Source: Candidatus Accumulibacter cognatus
GTDB lineage: Bacteria > Pseudomonadota > Gammaproteobacteria > Burkholderiales > Rhodocyclaceae
Length of the DNA stretch: 64,000 nucleotides
Reading direction: 5' to 3'
NCBI GenBank assembly: GCA_013414765.1
Contig: CP058708.1
Span: forward strand, 4,211,553 to 4,275,552
The position numbers and the translations under genes were made by a program. Positions 9,263 through 19,126 of the stretch are shown one piece after another. Within the stretch, counting starts at the first letter, position 1; every line of letters begins with the position of its first letter. A model generated the notes under the pieces. The model did not search any database, had not been told where the DNA came from, and saw only the letters and a program-made list of their open reading frames with translations.

Positions 9263-11339
9263 TGCAAGCCTGGTCATGCGGGATTTCGTCGCTCGTTTCG
9301 GCCATCGACAAATGGCCGGTCCAGTGCTGATCATGCTGATTCTGGCGATGATGGTCCTGCCACTACCCGCTTTTATCCTGGATCTCTTCTTCACGTTCAA
9401 TATCGCAATTTCGGTGATCGTCATGCTTGTTGCCATGAGCGTGATCAAACCCCTGGATTTTTCCGTTTTTCCTTCCGTGTTGCTGGTCACGACGCTATTG
9501 CGCCTGTCCCTCAATGTCGCTTCGACCCGCGTCGTTCTGCTCGAAGGTCATACTGGGCCCGGTGCTGCCGGGCAGGTCATTGAAGCCTTCGGGCATTTCC
9601 TGGTTGGCGGCAACTACACTGTCGGAATTGTCGTGTTCACGATTCTTGTGGTCATCAATTTTGTGGTCATCACCAAAGGTGCCGGACGGGTTGCCGAAGT
9701 GGCCGCACGCTTCACGCTCGATGCCATGCCGGGCAAACAAATGGCGATCGATGCCGACCTCAACGCCGGACTGATCGCCGAAGATGAAGCACGTAAACGG
9801 CGTGCGACGATCGCCCAGGAGGCGGATTTTTTCGGGTCAATGGATGGTGCCTCGAAGTTTGTTCGCGGTGATGCGATTGCCGGTATCCTGATCATGCTGA
9901 TCAACGTGATTGGCGGCCTGATCGTCGGGGTGTTGCAGCACAGCATGGATTTTGGCGCCGCCGCCAAGACCTATACCCTGCTGGCTATTGGTGATGGTCT
10001 GGTGGCCCAGATCCCGGCACTGATCATTTCGATTGCTGCCGGCATGGTCGTGACACGCGTTGGCGACAACGAGGATGTTTCACAGCAATTCGTCTCGCAG
10101 CTTTTCAGAAATCCGAAGTTGCTGTATCTGACGGCTGCGATCGTCGGTTTTCTGGGTCTGATTCCCGGCATGCCCAATTTTGTTTTCCTGCTTCTGGCCA
10201 GCGCGATCGCAGCCATGGCTTGGCAGCTGGAGAAGCGTGAGCATGTCGCCGTGCCAGAGCCGATCGCTGTTGCACCGGCAGCGCCGCGCGAAGCCCAGGA
10301 AGCCAGTTGGAATGATGTCACGCCACTCGACGTGCTCGGTCTGGAGGTCGGCTATCGGCTGATTCCATTGGTCGACAAGTCACAGGATGGTGAGTTGCTG
10401 CGCCGGATACGCGGTATTCGCAAGAAATTTGCCCAGGAAGTGGGTTTCCTGGTATCTCCTGTTCATATCCGCGACAACCTGGAACTGAAACCCAATGCCT
10501 ACAAGATCTTGCTCAAAGGCGTCGAGATCGGTCAGGGAGAGGCTTTCCCAGGAAATCTGCTGGCGATCAATCCCGGTCGGGTTGCCGGACAGGTGCCTGG
10601 TACGGTGACCAAGGATCCAGCCTTCGGGTTGCCGGCGGTGTGGATTGATCCGGCGCTGCGCGAGCAGGCCCAGGCCTACGGTTACACCGTCGTCGATGCC
10701 AGTACGGTCACTGCCACGCACCTCAACCACCTGATTCTCGCGCACTCTGCTGAACTGCTGGGGCGGCAGGAGACACAGGCGCTGCTCGATCATCTGGCAA
10801 AAGAGATGCCCAAACTGGTTGAGGAACTGGTGCCCAAGGCCCTGTCACTCGGCGTAGTGCAGAAAGTCTTGCGTAATCTGCTGGAGGAGGGCGTGCCTCT
10901 TCGTGACATGCGCACGATCATTGAAACCCTTGCCGACATGGCTCCACGCTATCAGGATTCGGAGGTGCTGACCGCGCAGGTGCGTACAGCGCTGGGCCGT
11001 TCGATCGTTCAGGAGCTTTACCCGGGGGGGGCTGAAATGCAGATAATATCGCTGGATCCGCAACTCGAACGCCTTCTCATGCAGGCTGTCGGTGCTGGTG
11101 GCGATGGCTCCGGCATCGAACCGGGCCTTGCAGATACCTTGGTGCGTGAGGCCGTTGCTGCAGCGCAGCACCAGGAAGAGGTTGGTTTGCCAACGGTCCT
11201 GCTGGTTCCGGGGAATCTGCGCACGCTGCTGTCGCGCTTCCTGCGCCGCAGCATTCCCCAACTGAAGGTCCTGGCACACGCTGAAGTGCCTGAAAGCAGG
11301 GTCATCAAGGTGACCTCCATCATTGGACAGAGAGTATGA
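9255..11339 (+). CDS. flhA: Flagellar export apparatus protein FlhA
   Basis: Membrane component of the flagellar type III export gate and docking platform for chaperone-substrate complexes, 694 aa. About eight hydrophobic segments fill the first 330 residues, with the conserved loop signatures ARFTLDAMPGKQMAIDADL and RRATIAQEADFFGSMDGA-type sequence. A soluble C-terminal domain follows. It overlaps flhB (8 bp) and flhF (4 bp), giving a tight flhB-flhA-flhF-flhG operon. Confidence 0.97.
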   Translation: MADASLVMRDFVARFGHRQMAGPVLIMLILAMMVLPLPAFILDLFFTFNIAISVIVMLVAMSVIKPLDFSVFPSVLLVTTLLRLSLNVASTRVVLLEGHTGPGAAGQVIEAFGHFLVGGNYTVGIVVFTILVVINFVVITKGAGRVAEVAARFTLDAMPGKQMAIDADLNAGLIAEDEARKRRATIAQEADFFGSMDGASKFVRGDAIAGILIMLINVIGGLIVGVLQHSMDFGAAAKTYTLLAIGDGLVAQIPALIISIAAGMVVTRVGDNEDVSQQFVSQLFRNPKLLYLTAAIVGFLGLIPGMPNFVFLLLASAIAAMAWQLEKREHVAVPEPIAVAPAAPREAQEASWNDVTPLDVLGLEVGYRLIPLVDKSQDGELLRRIRGIRKKFAQEVGFLVSPVHIRDNLELKPNAYKILLKGVEIGQGEAFPGNLLAINPGRVAGQVPGTVTKDPAFGLPAVWIDPALREQAQAYGYTVVDASTVTATHLNHLILAHSAELLGRQETQALLDHLAKEMPKLVEELVPKALSLGVVQKVLRNLLEEGVPLRDMRTIIETLADMAPRYQDSEVLTAQVRTALGRSIVQELYPGGAEMQIISLDPQLERLLMQAVGAGGDGSGIEPGLADTLVREAVAAAQHQEEVGLPTVLLVPGNLRTLLSRFLRRSIPQLKVLAHAEVPESRVIKVTSIIGQRV

Positions 11340-12694
11340 ACGTCAGGAAATTCATTGCCGCAACGGCGCGTGACGCCTTGCGCAAGGTCAAGGAAACCCT
11401 CGGACCGGACGCGATCATTCTGTCCAATCGAGGGATTCCCGGAGGGGTCGAGATCATGGCGGTGGCTGCCCGCGACATGGAAATGATCGTACCGACGCCG
11501 GAGCGGGACGCACCTCGCAGCAAGGAATACACAGCCGCTGCACCACCCGCTCCGATGCCGGGACGAGTCACCGCAAGGGATCAGCCGCTGTTGCGCGGCA
11601 TGTCGCCAGCCCTGGGGCAAGCGAGTGCGCGTCCTAACTCTCGCCCGCCGCCAACACCTGCGGTGAGACCCCTGCCGCAGATGGAACTGGAGGTGCCGCA
11701 GTCGCTCCCGCACAGCGGTGCAAAACCAGAGGCGGAAGTGGTACCTGTCGCCGTAATGGAGGAAATTCGTACGCTGCGCCGGCTTGTCGAGCAACAGTTG
11801 GCCGGTTTCGCCTGGGGGGAGGCCGCGCGTGCAGAGCCTGTCAAGACAGAAATTCTTCGTCAGATGCTTGACGTCGGTTTCTCACCCCAGGCTGCGCGCG
11901 ATCTGCTTGCCGATCTCCCCAGCGAACTGGAGGCAGGGCAGGCTTTGTCCTGGGTCAAGGGGGCTGCCGAGCGTAGCCTGTTGACCATTAACAGCGAGAG
12001 TGACATTGTCGATCAGGGTGGCATCTATGCGCTGGTCGGCCCCACCGGAGTTGGGAAGACGACGACCACTGCCAAGCTGGCTGCACGCTGTGTGTTGAGA
12101 CACGGTGCCAGGAAACTCGCCTTGGTGACGACCGATGGATACCGGATCGGTGCCCACGAACAGTTGCGAATCTATGGCCGGATTTTGGGTGTTCCAGTGC
12201 ATCTTGCCAGGGATGCCAAAGACCTGCGCATCACGCTGCACGATCTGCAGCACACGCACATGGTGCTCATCGACACCATCGGAATGAGCCAGCGTGACCG
12301 GATGGTGAGCGAACAAGTGGCCATGTTCGGGGCCAGTAACGTCAAGTCGCTATTGCTCCTGTCGGCGACCAGCCGCGGCGATACGCTCGATGACGTCGTC
12401 AGATCGTACAGCCGGCTGGATCTGGCGGGGACTATTCTGACCAAGGTTGACGAAGCCGCGAGCTTGGCTTCGTCACTTGATGTGATCATCCGGCACGGTT
12501 TGCGGCTGTATTATGTGTCGAATGGGCAGCGGGTGCCGGAGGATCTGCATTTGCCTAATCGCCAGTACTTGCTGCATCGTGCTTTCAAGGACTTGCCCGA
12601 GAGTTCCCCGCATCACCTGAGCGGCCTGGAGCCCGGCTTGATGATGGCCAGTTCGGCGGTCGGTCTTCAGTCAGCCGGAGGCCAGCATGGCTGA
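11336..12694 (+). CDS. flhF: Flagellar biosynthesis GTPase FlhF
   Basis: SRP-type GTPase that sets the number and polar position of flagella together with FlhG, 452 aa. A variable basic/Pro-rich N-terminal half is followed by the NG domain, with G1 at residues 235-242 (GPTGVGKT) and TTDGYRIGA, DTIGMSQRD and TKVDEA as later G motifs. The ATG overlaps the flhA stop (ATGA) and the gene overlaps flhG by 8 bp. Its presence with flhG implies polar flagellation. Confidence 0.95.
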   Translation: MNVRKFIAATARDALRKVKETLGPDAIILSNRGIPGGVEIMAVAARDMEMIVPTPERDAPRSKEYTAAAPPAPMPGRVTARDQPLLRGMSPALGQASARPNSRPPPTPAVRPLPQMELEVPQSLPHSGAKPEAEVVPVAVMEEIRTLRRLVEQQLAGFAWGEAARAEPVKTEILRQMLDVGFSPQAARDLLADLPSELEAGQALSWVKGAAERSLLTINSESDIVDQGGIYALVGPTGVGKTTTTAKLAARCVLRHGARKLALVTTDGYRIGAHEQLRIYGRILGVPVHLARDAKDLRITLHDLQHTHMVLIDTIGMSQRDRMVSEQVAMFGASNVKSLLLLSATSRGDTLDDVVRSYSRLDLAGTILTKVDEAASLASSLDVIIRHGLRLYYVSNGQRVPEDLHLPNRQYLLHRAFKDLPESSPHHLSGLEPGLMMASSAVGLQSAGGQHG

Positions 12695-13571
12695 TTTCCG
12701 AGGCGATCAGGCGTCAGGCTTGAGACGCCTCCTGCAGCGCCCGCAATCGCGTATCGTGACCTTTTCTGCCGGCAGCGTGGGGGTGGGCAAGAGCGTTCTG
12801 GTGGCCAATTTGGCGGCCACACTAGCCGGCCAGGGCAGAGAGGTTCTGGTGGTGGACGAGAGTGTCAAGCACGGCGTTGCCACATTTTACGGCGCCTTTG
12901 CAGCCTACGATCTGCAGCAGGTGATCGATCGGGAAAGGTCGATCGCGGAAGTGATTCTTTCGGTAGCGCCGGGGATCCGAGTGCTGCCGGCGGCCAGAGT
13001 CGTCAAGCAACTCGCCAGGCTCACCGCTGCCGAGCAGCGCATCCTGCTTGACTGTCTTGGTGAAATCCGGCCGGCTGCCGATGTCGTTCTGGTCGATACC
13101 TCGCTCGACCATCCGCTTGGTTTTTCGCCGCTTGGCCTCGCCGCGCACGATACCGTGATTGTCGTGTTACCGAACAGCCGGTCGATTACCGAGGCCTACG
13201 CACTGATCAAGAAAGTCAGTCTGGGTTACGCGCGCAGGCACTTCCGAATCCTGGTGAATAAGGTACGAACCACCGTCGACGCGCATGCAATCCATGACAA
13301 TATTGCACAGGTGACCAGCAGTCGCCGATTGGCTCGCCTTGATTACGCGGGTTGCGTGCCTTTTGACGAACATTTGCAGCAGGCCTCCCGGTTGTGCCAA
13401 CCGGTTGCCAGCTTGTTTCCGAACTCGCCAGCAGCGAAGGCATATCGAATCGTGGCCAACGAACTGTTGAATTGGCCAGGAGCCGAAGACGATTTCGGAG
13501 GACTCGAAGATTTTGTGCAACAACTGCTACACTTGTGCCACCGCATCGATCCAGTTGCTATCTACGCCTGA
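12687..13571 (+). CDS. flhG: Flagellar number regulator FlhG (FleN/MinD-like ATPase)
   Basis: ParA/MinD-family ATPase that limits flagellar number by antagonising FlhF, 294 aa. It has the deviant Walker A motif GSVGVGKS (residues 29-36, Lys35), VVDESVKHG in the switch region and VLVDTSLDHPLG as Walker B-like strand. The usual first Asp of FleN (VVDxD) is read here as DES. The N-terminus MADFRGDQASGLRRLL resembles the DQA-motif region that stimulates FlhF. It lies between flhF (8-bp overlap) and fliA (18-bp gap). Confidence 0.93.
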   Translation: MADFRGDQASGLRRLLQRPQSRIVTFSAGSVGVGKSVLVANLAATLAGQGREVLVVDESVKHGVATFYGAFAAYDLQQVIDRERSIAEVILSVAPGIRVLPAARVVKQLARLTAAEQRILLDCLGEIRPAADVVLVDTSLDHPLGFSPLGLAAHDTVIVVLPNSRSITEAYALIKKVSLGYARRHFRILVNKVRTTVDAHAIHDNIAQVTSSRRLARLDYAGCVPFDEHLQQASRLCQPVASLFPNSPAAKAYRIVANELLNWPGAEDDFGGLEDFVQQLLHLCHRIDPVAIYA

Positions 13572-13589
13572 TAGCTTCTTCAATAACTC

Positions 13590-14336
13590 ATGTATAACGC
13601 TGCTGGTCAACTCAATAAGGATCAGCTGGTCGAGCGCTTCGCCCCGCTGGTCAAGCGCATCGCCTGTCACTTGATGGCTCGCCTGCCTGCCAGTGTGCTG
13701 GTGGAGGATCTGGTGCAGAACGGGATGCTCGGCCTGCTTGATGCCATTGGCCGTTTCCAGGCCGGCATGGGAGCTCAGTTCGAGGCCTATGCGGTACAGC
13801 GCGTGCGCGGCGCGATGCTCGACGGGCTGCGCGATAATGACTGGTTGCCGCGCAGCCTGCGCCGCAACTATCGGCGTATCGAAGTTACGATTGCCCGACT
13901 CGAACAGGAAAATGGCCGCGCACCGACAGAAAGGGAACTGGCTGATGCTCTGGAAATGCCTCTTGCCGACTACCAGAAAATGCTGCAGGAAGCACGAGGG
14001 CATCAACTGATCTACCTGGAGGATATGATTTCCGAAGGGGGTGAAGAATATCTCGAACATCATCTGGCAGATGCAGACGCCGATCCGTCCACGATTCTCG
14101 AAAACGAATATCTCCGTCGCGAACTCGCGCAGGCGATCGAAGGGCTACCGGAGCGTGAGAAGCTGATGATGGCGCTCTATTACGAACAGGATCTCAACCT
14201 GCGCGAGGTCGGCGAGGTGATGGAAGTCAGCGAGTCGCGCGTGTGTCAATTGCACAGTCAGGCGGTGATGCGATTGCGCGCTCGCTTGTTCGGCGCTGGC
14301 GGCAGGAAGCTGGGCAAAGCCGCAAGTCATGGATAG
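13590..14336 (+). CDS. fliA: RNA polymerase sigma factor FliA (sigma28)
   Basis: Flagellar sigma factor of 248 aa that transcribes late flagellar and chemotaxis genes. Region 2 includes EDLVQNGMLGLLDAIGRF and the RVRGAMLDGLR -10 recognition helix. Region 3 (APTERELADAL) and region 4 with a helix-turn-helix (LREVGEVMEVSESRVCQLHSQA) follow. It overlaps motC by 8 bp. A sigma28-like promoter was found upstream of the chemoreceptor at 988. Confidence 0.96.
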   Translation: MYNAAGQLNKDQLVERFAPLVKRIACHLMARLPASVLVEDLVQNGMLGLLDAIGRFQAGMGAQFEAYAVQRVRGAMLDGLRDNDWLPRSLRRNYRRIEVTIARLEQENGRAPTERELADALEMPLADYQKMLQEARGHQLIYLEDMISEGGEEYLEHHLADADADPSTILENEYLRRELAQAIEGLPEREKLMMALYYEQDLNLREVGEVMEVSESRVCQLHSQAVMRLRARLFGAGGRKLGKAASHG

Positions 14337-15069
14337 AACCAGTGTCCTCGGCTTGCTGATTGGTCTGATGGCGATCGTTGCCGGCCAGATTCTCGAGGGG
14401 GGGCATCTCGGATCGCTCTCGCAACCGACGGCGCTGATGATCGTTGTGGGCGGTACGCTGGGTGCGGTCATGTTGCAGAGTCCCTACACCACTTTCGTGC
14501 GCGGAATCCGCATGGTGAAATGGATGTGGTACCCTCCTGAGGTCAATCATCAGCAGGTGATCCAGCAGGTTTCGAACTGGAGCCAGGTGTCGAGGCGCGA
14601 GGGTCTGCTGGCACTTGACGCCATCCTCAACGAGTTGAAGGACGAGTTTACCCGAAAGGGTCTGCAACTGCTGGTTGATGGCGCTGAGCCGGAAAGACTG
14701 CGCGAGGTTCTTGAAGTCGAGATTGGCACCTTTGAACAGGAGATGAAACTTTCTGCAAGAATATGGGAGGCCGCAGGCGGTTATTCGCCGACCATCGGTA
14801 TTCTCGGTGCAGTGATGGGATTGATCCAGGTGATGGAGAATCTCTCCGACCCATCGAAACTCGGCGCCGGTATCGCCGTCGCTTTTGTCGCCACGATCTA
14901 CGGCGTTGGCCTGGCCAATCTGGTCTACCTACCGATGGCCAACAAACTCAAGGCGCATGTGAATCGCCTCATTGTGCAACGCGAAATGATCGTCGACGGG
15001 TTGGTGGGTATCGCCAACGGGGATAATCCACGGATCATCGAGAGCCGATTACGTGGTTATGTCTTTTAA
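14329..15069 (+). CDS. motC: Flagellar motor stator protein, MotA family (MotC)
   Basis: Stator subunit of 246 aa with four predicted membrane segments and the MotA/PomA-type start (LGLLIGLMAIVAGQI). The cytoplasmic loop between TM2 and TM3 carries charged residues for rotor contact, and the TM3-TM4 region holds GGYSPTIGILGAVMGLIQVM. Position directly after fliA and before a MotB-like gene matches the motCD arrangement of pseudomonads and betaproteobacteria. Whether the ion is H+ or Na+ cannot be read from this gene alone. Confidence 0.93.
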   Translation: MDRTSVLGLLIGLMAIVAGQILEGGHLGSLSQPTALMIVVGGTLGAVMLQSPYTTFVRGIRMVKWMWYPPEVNHQQVIQQVSNWSQVSRREGLLALDAILNELKDEFTRKGLQLLVDGAEPERLREVLEVEIGTFEQEMKLSARIWEAAGGYSPTIGILGAVMGLIQVMENLSDPSKLGAGIAVAFVATIYGVGLANLVYLPMANKLKAHVNRLIVQREMIVDGLVGIANGDNPRIIESRLRGYVF

Positions 15070-15072
15070 ACG

Positions 15073-15849
15073 ATGGCACGGCGAAAACACGAGGACGAAC
15101 ACGACAACCACGAACGCTGGCTAGTATCGTACGCTGATTTCATTACCCTGCTTTTTGCCTTCTTTGTGGTGATGTACGCGCTCTCCTCGGTAAATGAGGG
15201 AAAGTACCGTATTCTGAGCAATTCGATGATCAGCGCCTTTCGCAATGTCCCTGTCAACAGCACTGGACAAACACCGATGGTTCTGCCACCGTCTGCACCG
15301 GTGGTACAGAAACCGGACCTGGTAAACAAGACGCAGGAAGCCGTCAAACAGCAACAGCGCGAGAAAATGCGAAACGTTGCCAAGGAGATCCTTGAGGTGA
15401 TGGCACCGCTGATTGCTCAGGGAAAGGTGCGTGTGCTCGAAAGCAGCCGTGGTGTGAGCATAGAAATCAACGATAGCATCCTGTTTGCTCCCGGCCAGGC
15501 ACTGCTGCAACCACCCATGGCCAGAGCCATGCAGTCGGTTGCCGATGTGCTGGTTGCCTCGGAGTTTCCGATCATCATTGAGGGGCACACCGACAATATT
15601 CCGATCAAGAATGTGCAATTCCCCTCGAACTGGGAGCTTTCCGCCGTGCGTGCGACTACCGTCCTGCGCCTGTTCGCCGACGCTGGTATCGCCGCTGAGC
15701 GCCTGACCGCGATTGGTTATGCCGATACGCGTCCGGTCGAGCCAAATGTGCTGGCTGATGGGCGGGCGCGAAATCGCCGGGTGACGATCCAGATCGAATC
15801 GGAGATTCCCGAAAAGGGTACGGACATCACGCCGGCAGGCCGTAATTGA
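15073..15849 (+). CDS. motD: Flagellar motor stator protein, MotB family (MotD)
   Basis: Stator partner of MotC, 258 aa. The single TM segment contains the ion-binding Asp in VSYADFITLLFAFFVVMYAL, preceded by the plug-proximal basic region. The C-terminal OmpA-like peptidoglycan-binding domain has EGHTDNIPI and SNWELSAVRA. It begins 3 bp after the motC stop. The TM contains Ala-Phe rather than the extra polar residues of typical Na+ PomB, which slightly favours H+ coupling (inference). Confidence 0.93.
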   Translation: MARRKHEDEHDNHERWLVSYADFITLLFAFFVVMYALSSVNEGKYRILSNSMISAFRNVPVNSTGQTPMVLPPSAPVVQKPDLVNKTQEAVKQQQREKMRNVAKEILEVMAPLIAQGKVRVLESSRGVSIEINDSILFAPGQALLQPPMARAMQSVADVLVASEFPIIIEGHTDNIPIKNVQFPSNWELSAVRATTVLRLFADAGIAAERLTAIGYADTRPVEPNVLADGRARNRRVTIQIESEIPEKGTDITPAGRN

Positions 15850-15856
15850 AACTGAT

Positions 15857-16690
15857 TCAGCAAATACGGTTGTGTATGCCGACAGGACTCCGGATCTGTC
15901 CCAGTGCAACCCGGAAACCGCTGCTGCGTGGACGGTAGGCAGGTTCGATGCGACTACGGTTGGCAGAACGTGCGTAGCGGGCGGGGTCGCTCCATGTACC
16001 GCCGCGCAGGACGCGCATCTTGCCGATGATTGGGCCACTTGGGTCGAACTGCGGTGCAGCCGGGTATTCACCATACCAGTCGGCGCACCATTCCCAGACG
16101 TTGCCATGCATCTCGTACAGGCCCCAGGGGTTTGCCGGCAAAGAAGCGACGGGCACGGTGCGCTGCCGATAAATACCTTTGTCGCCACCGATGCAGGGAT
16201 AGTGACCGTGAAAGTTGACCTGCTCAACAGTGACCTGATTACCGAAAGAGAAAGGTGTCGTTGTCGTAGCCCGGCAGGCATACTCCCATTCGGCCTCGCT
16301 CGGCAGGCGGGCGTACAGTCCCGGAAAGCGTCTGTTCAACTCGGCGATAAAACCCTGAGCATCGTGCCAACTGACATTCTCGACGGGATTCTGCGGGTGA
16401 TCCTGGAAATGGCTGGGATTCACCGGCCATACTGCCAGCCAGAAGGCCTGCGTGCAGGCTGTGTCGGCGAGCCAGTAGCCGTTGCTAAGCGTTACCTCGT
16501 GCTGCAACTCAGCACTGCCTCGCTCGCTCTCGTCAGCTTGTGTGCCCATCAGAAAGTGCCCCGGTCTAATCCAGCGAAATAGCTGCTGGGCATTGCCAAC
16601 GCGCAGTATCACCGATAGTCCGAAGCGATCCTCTACAACATTGCTCACCCAGGGTGGCGGGATAGGCCTGGGAGGGATGATCTCTGACAT
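15857..16690 (-). CDS. FGE-sulfatase (SUMF1) fold protein, probably not a formylglycine enzyme
   Basis: Protein of 277 aa with a formylglycine-generating-enzyme fold: FLMGTQADESERG near the start, NPVENVSWHDAQGFIAELN, RLPSEAEWEYACRA, GLYEMHGNVWEWCADWYG and a C-terminal VLRGGTWSDPARYARSANR. In true FGE the C-terminal region carries two catalytic Cys; none is present after RGGTW here, so the active site is absent. No sulfatase gene is nearby. It converges on motD with a 7-bp gap. The function is unknown; related proteins act in many contexts, including as enzyme cofactors, NirV-like and C-type-lectin-like roles. Confidence 0.8.
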   Translation of the reverse strand: MSEIIPPRPIPPPWVSNVVEDRFGLSVILRVGNAQQLFRWIRPGHFLMGTQADESERGSAELQHEVTLSNGYWLADTACTQAFWLAVWPVNPSHFQDHPQNPVENVSWHDAQGFIAELNRRFPGLYARLPSEAEWEYACRATTTTPFSFGNQVTVEQVNFHGHYPCIGGDKGIYRQRTVPVASLPANPWGLYEMHGNVWEWCADWYGEYPAAPQFDPSGPIIGKMRVLRGGTWSDPARYARSANRSRIEPAYRPRSSGFRVALGQIRSPVGIHNRIC

Positions 16691-17058
16691 AATTGGCTTT
16701 CGTGGCGGCGTAACCGGAAATTGTCTGTTTGATTCATGCTAATGACAAGCCGGAGGTAGGCACTCAGGCGTTCCTCGGGATTCCACTATGGGCTGCTGCC
16801 GGATAGAGCGCACCATTCGATCGGGTCATGGCGTTCCTCGACCCAGGATTTGATCGGCTGGCTGTGATGCTCCCGATGATCGTCCAGGTTCCGTGTTCAT
16901 GCGCACATCCATTAGGGCAAATACTCGTCATTCAAGAGTTATTCAGGCCTAATCTATAGAAAAAATCTTTCATCAGATCTCCCGGAATTCGCTTGCAAGC
17001 ACTTAGTGTTTTAGACAGGAGGTGGGTGAGGCACAGCATTATACAGGAGAGTTGCCGA
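16691..17058. other. Intergenic region without a recognised gene
   Basis: About 370 bp between the FGE-like gene and the first IS element. AT-richer than its surroundings towards the right. No ORF of note, tRNA or hairpin terminator was recognised. The last 9 bp (17050-17058) are the left copy of the IS target duplication. Confidence 0.5.
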
Positions 17059-18263
17059 GGCGTTGGTGTAGTATATTAGCATACCTCCTGTAATTTATCC
17101 CATAGCCATGTATTCTTGGTTCTGGGCAAGACCTCCCTCTTTTTGCGCCCTTTTTCATGCAGCAGGCGCGATTTGCCCTACCCGGACAGATGCCGGCATC
17201 CCGAGATAGGTAAAGGTGTTGAGGATCGCGGCCGGGACATGAGCTTCGGTGACTTGCCGCTCGAAGGTCCGGGAGTACGGTCGGTCGCCCAGTGGCTTCA
17301 GCCGGTACATCCTGTTCTCGGCGATGCTGCGCCGGTGGTAGCCGCTCTCGTTCTTCCAGCCACGGCTTCCCTTGGCTTCGATCTCCTGGAGGATCGCATC
17401 ACGGGGATGATCGTTTCCCCAAGCGACGGCGCATTCCCGAGGGGGGAAGGGTGGCACGAGCGCTCCGCTCGGCGATGGCCGCGTGGCAGCCGTAGCTGTC
17501 GTAGGCGCCATCGGCCGATACCTGGGCGATCTCGCCTTCGATCTAGTCGAGCAGACCGGGCAGGATCTCGCTGTCGCCCCACTCGGCCGTGGTCACTTCA
17601 ATGCAGATGAGGTCCTTGGCAGTTTCGTCTACGGCCAAGTGGATCTTGCGCCAGGTGCGCCGCTTGCCCACCCCGTGCTGGCGCACCGTCCCACGGTCGG
17701 CTTTGCACAGCCGACCGGCTGCAGCGGCGTGAAGCGGTGCTTCACGAAACCCCGCTTCCGCCCATTCGCCTTCACCGACAATCTTCAGCCCGGTCGAATC
17801 AATCACCACATGCGTCGGTCCCGGGCGCGGCCGGCGCGGAATCTGTACCGAAAGCTCTGCTGCCCGTCGCGACATATAGCTGTGGTCCGGTACCGGCAAA
17901 TCCAGGTGGCACAGGCGCATCAGCGACCTCACCAAGCCTTCCGTCGCCCGGTAAGGCAACTGGAACAGTCCCTTGATCGTCAGGCACGTCTGGAGGGCGA
18001 TCTCCGAGTACCGCCCAGGGGTGCCGCGCCCCACCGGCGGCGGAGGCGTCCAGCTGTCCCGAAGGCTTTCATCGTCGAACCAGATCGTCAGATTGCCGCG
18101 ATTGACCAGCGCTCGGTCGTACTCCGACCAATTCGTCACCCGATACCGCTGCTTCAGCCCCACCTCGCCCGTGTCCGGATTCACTCGCATAACCATCTCA
18201 CACACTCCTGTTGCCGCAAAACCCTGCAACTTAGGGATCATGTCAATATACTACACCAACGCC
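17059..18263 (-). mobile_element. IS5 family, IS903-type insertion sequence (1205 bp)
   Basis: Complete element with perfect 19-bp terminal inverted repeats (17059-17077 and 18245-18263, outer end GGCGTTGGTGTAGTATATT). It is flanked by a perfect 9-bp target duplication, AGTTGCCGA, at 17050-17058 and 18264-18272. End sequence, duplication length and transposase all fit the IS903 group. The only gene, on the minus strand, is disrupted. Confidence 0.92.
17155..18241 (-). pseudogene. IS903-type transposase, disrupted
   Basis: The reading frame from 18241 resembles IS903 transposase (WFDDESL, HVVIDSTGLKI with the first catalytic Asp, RRTWRKIHLAVD). It meets an in-frame TAG at 17543-17545 where Gln is expected (after GLLD). 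The homologous frame resumes (IEGEIAQVSADGAYDSYG) and then shifts by one base in a C/G homopolymer near 17450-17455, continuing as PPRECAVAWGN and ending RRSIAENRMYRLKPL. The stop plus the shift should abolish activity unless one or both are sequencing errors. The element's ends are perfect, so inactivation is recent. Confidence 0.85.
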
Positions 18264-19126
18264 AGTTGCCGACCTCGATGCGCAGCCATTTACCCTGCTG
18301 ACCACTTAGGGAGACGCTGATTGATTGACTGGAGTGTCGAGTGTTGGACTCGCAGCGCATTTCCAGTCCACAATACGTCTCCGTTTTATGAGGATTGCAT
18401 CCTATTTTGCCGATTAACGCATCATCTTTGCCTCTTTCTGCCCTTTTCGGGCCATTTGGGATTCATCAGGACGCACCTTGGGCGCGAAGGGCAAATATAC
18501 GCCGCTTGGCAATCACCAGATTGGCCAGTCCGAACAGGGTGTACAGTTGGGCGGTGTTCTTGGCCAGCCCCTTGTAGCGCGACTTCGTGAAGTGGAACAG
18601 GTTCTTCACCCCGTGAAAAGGATGTTCCACCTTGGCCCGAATCCGGGCCTTGAGTGTCTCGCACTGGCGCAACAAGCGGCCGAGTGGGCGGTCCTCGGAA
18701 ATTTGCCTAATTTTGCTCGGCTTCTCGGCGACGACCCACTCGATGTCCCGGTCCTTCAGTTCTTCCCGCTTCTCGACGCCGGTATAGCCCGCATCCAGGA
18801 AGACGATCTTTTCTTCTCCGTGCAACACTTCCCCGGTCTGCGTGATGTCCGCCACGTTCGCGGCCGTCCCGACCACCGTGTGGACCAGGCCGCTGTCGGC
18901 ACCCAAGCCCATGTGCGCCTTCATCCCGATGGACCTCGGGTTGCCCTTCCTGGTCTGGTGCATGTCCGGATCCCGTGCCTTGGCCTGGTTTTTCACCGAA
19001 GGCGGCGCAGCAATAATCGTCGCATCGGCGATCGTTCCTTCGCGCATCGTCAAACCTTGCGCCGACAGCGTACGGTTGATGGTCTCAAACCGCGCCTTGG
19101 TGAGTTTAGGTGATCTCCGCAAATCC

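Noticed and set aside
15857-16690. FGE-fold protein considered as the variable protein of a diversity-generating retroelement
   Set aside because: No reverse transcriptase or template repeat is present nearby.
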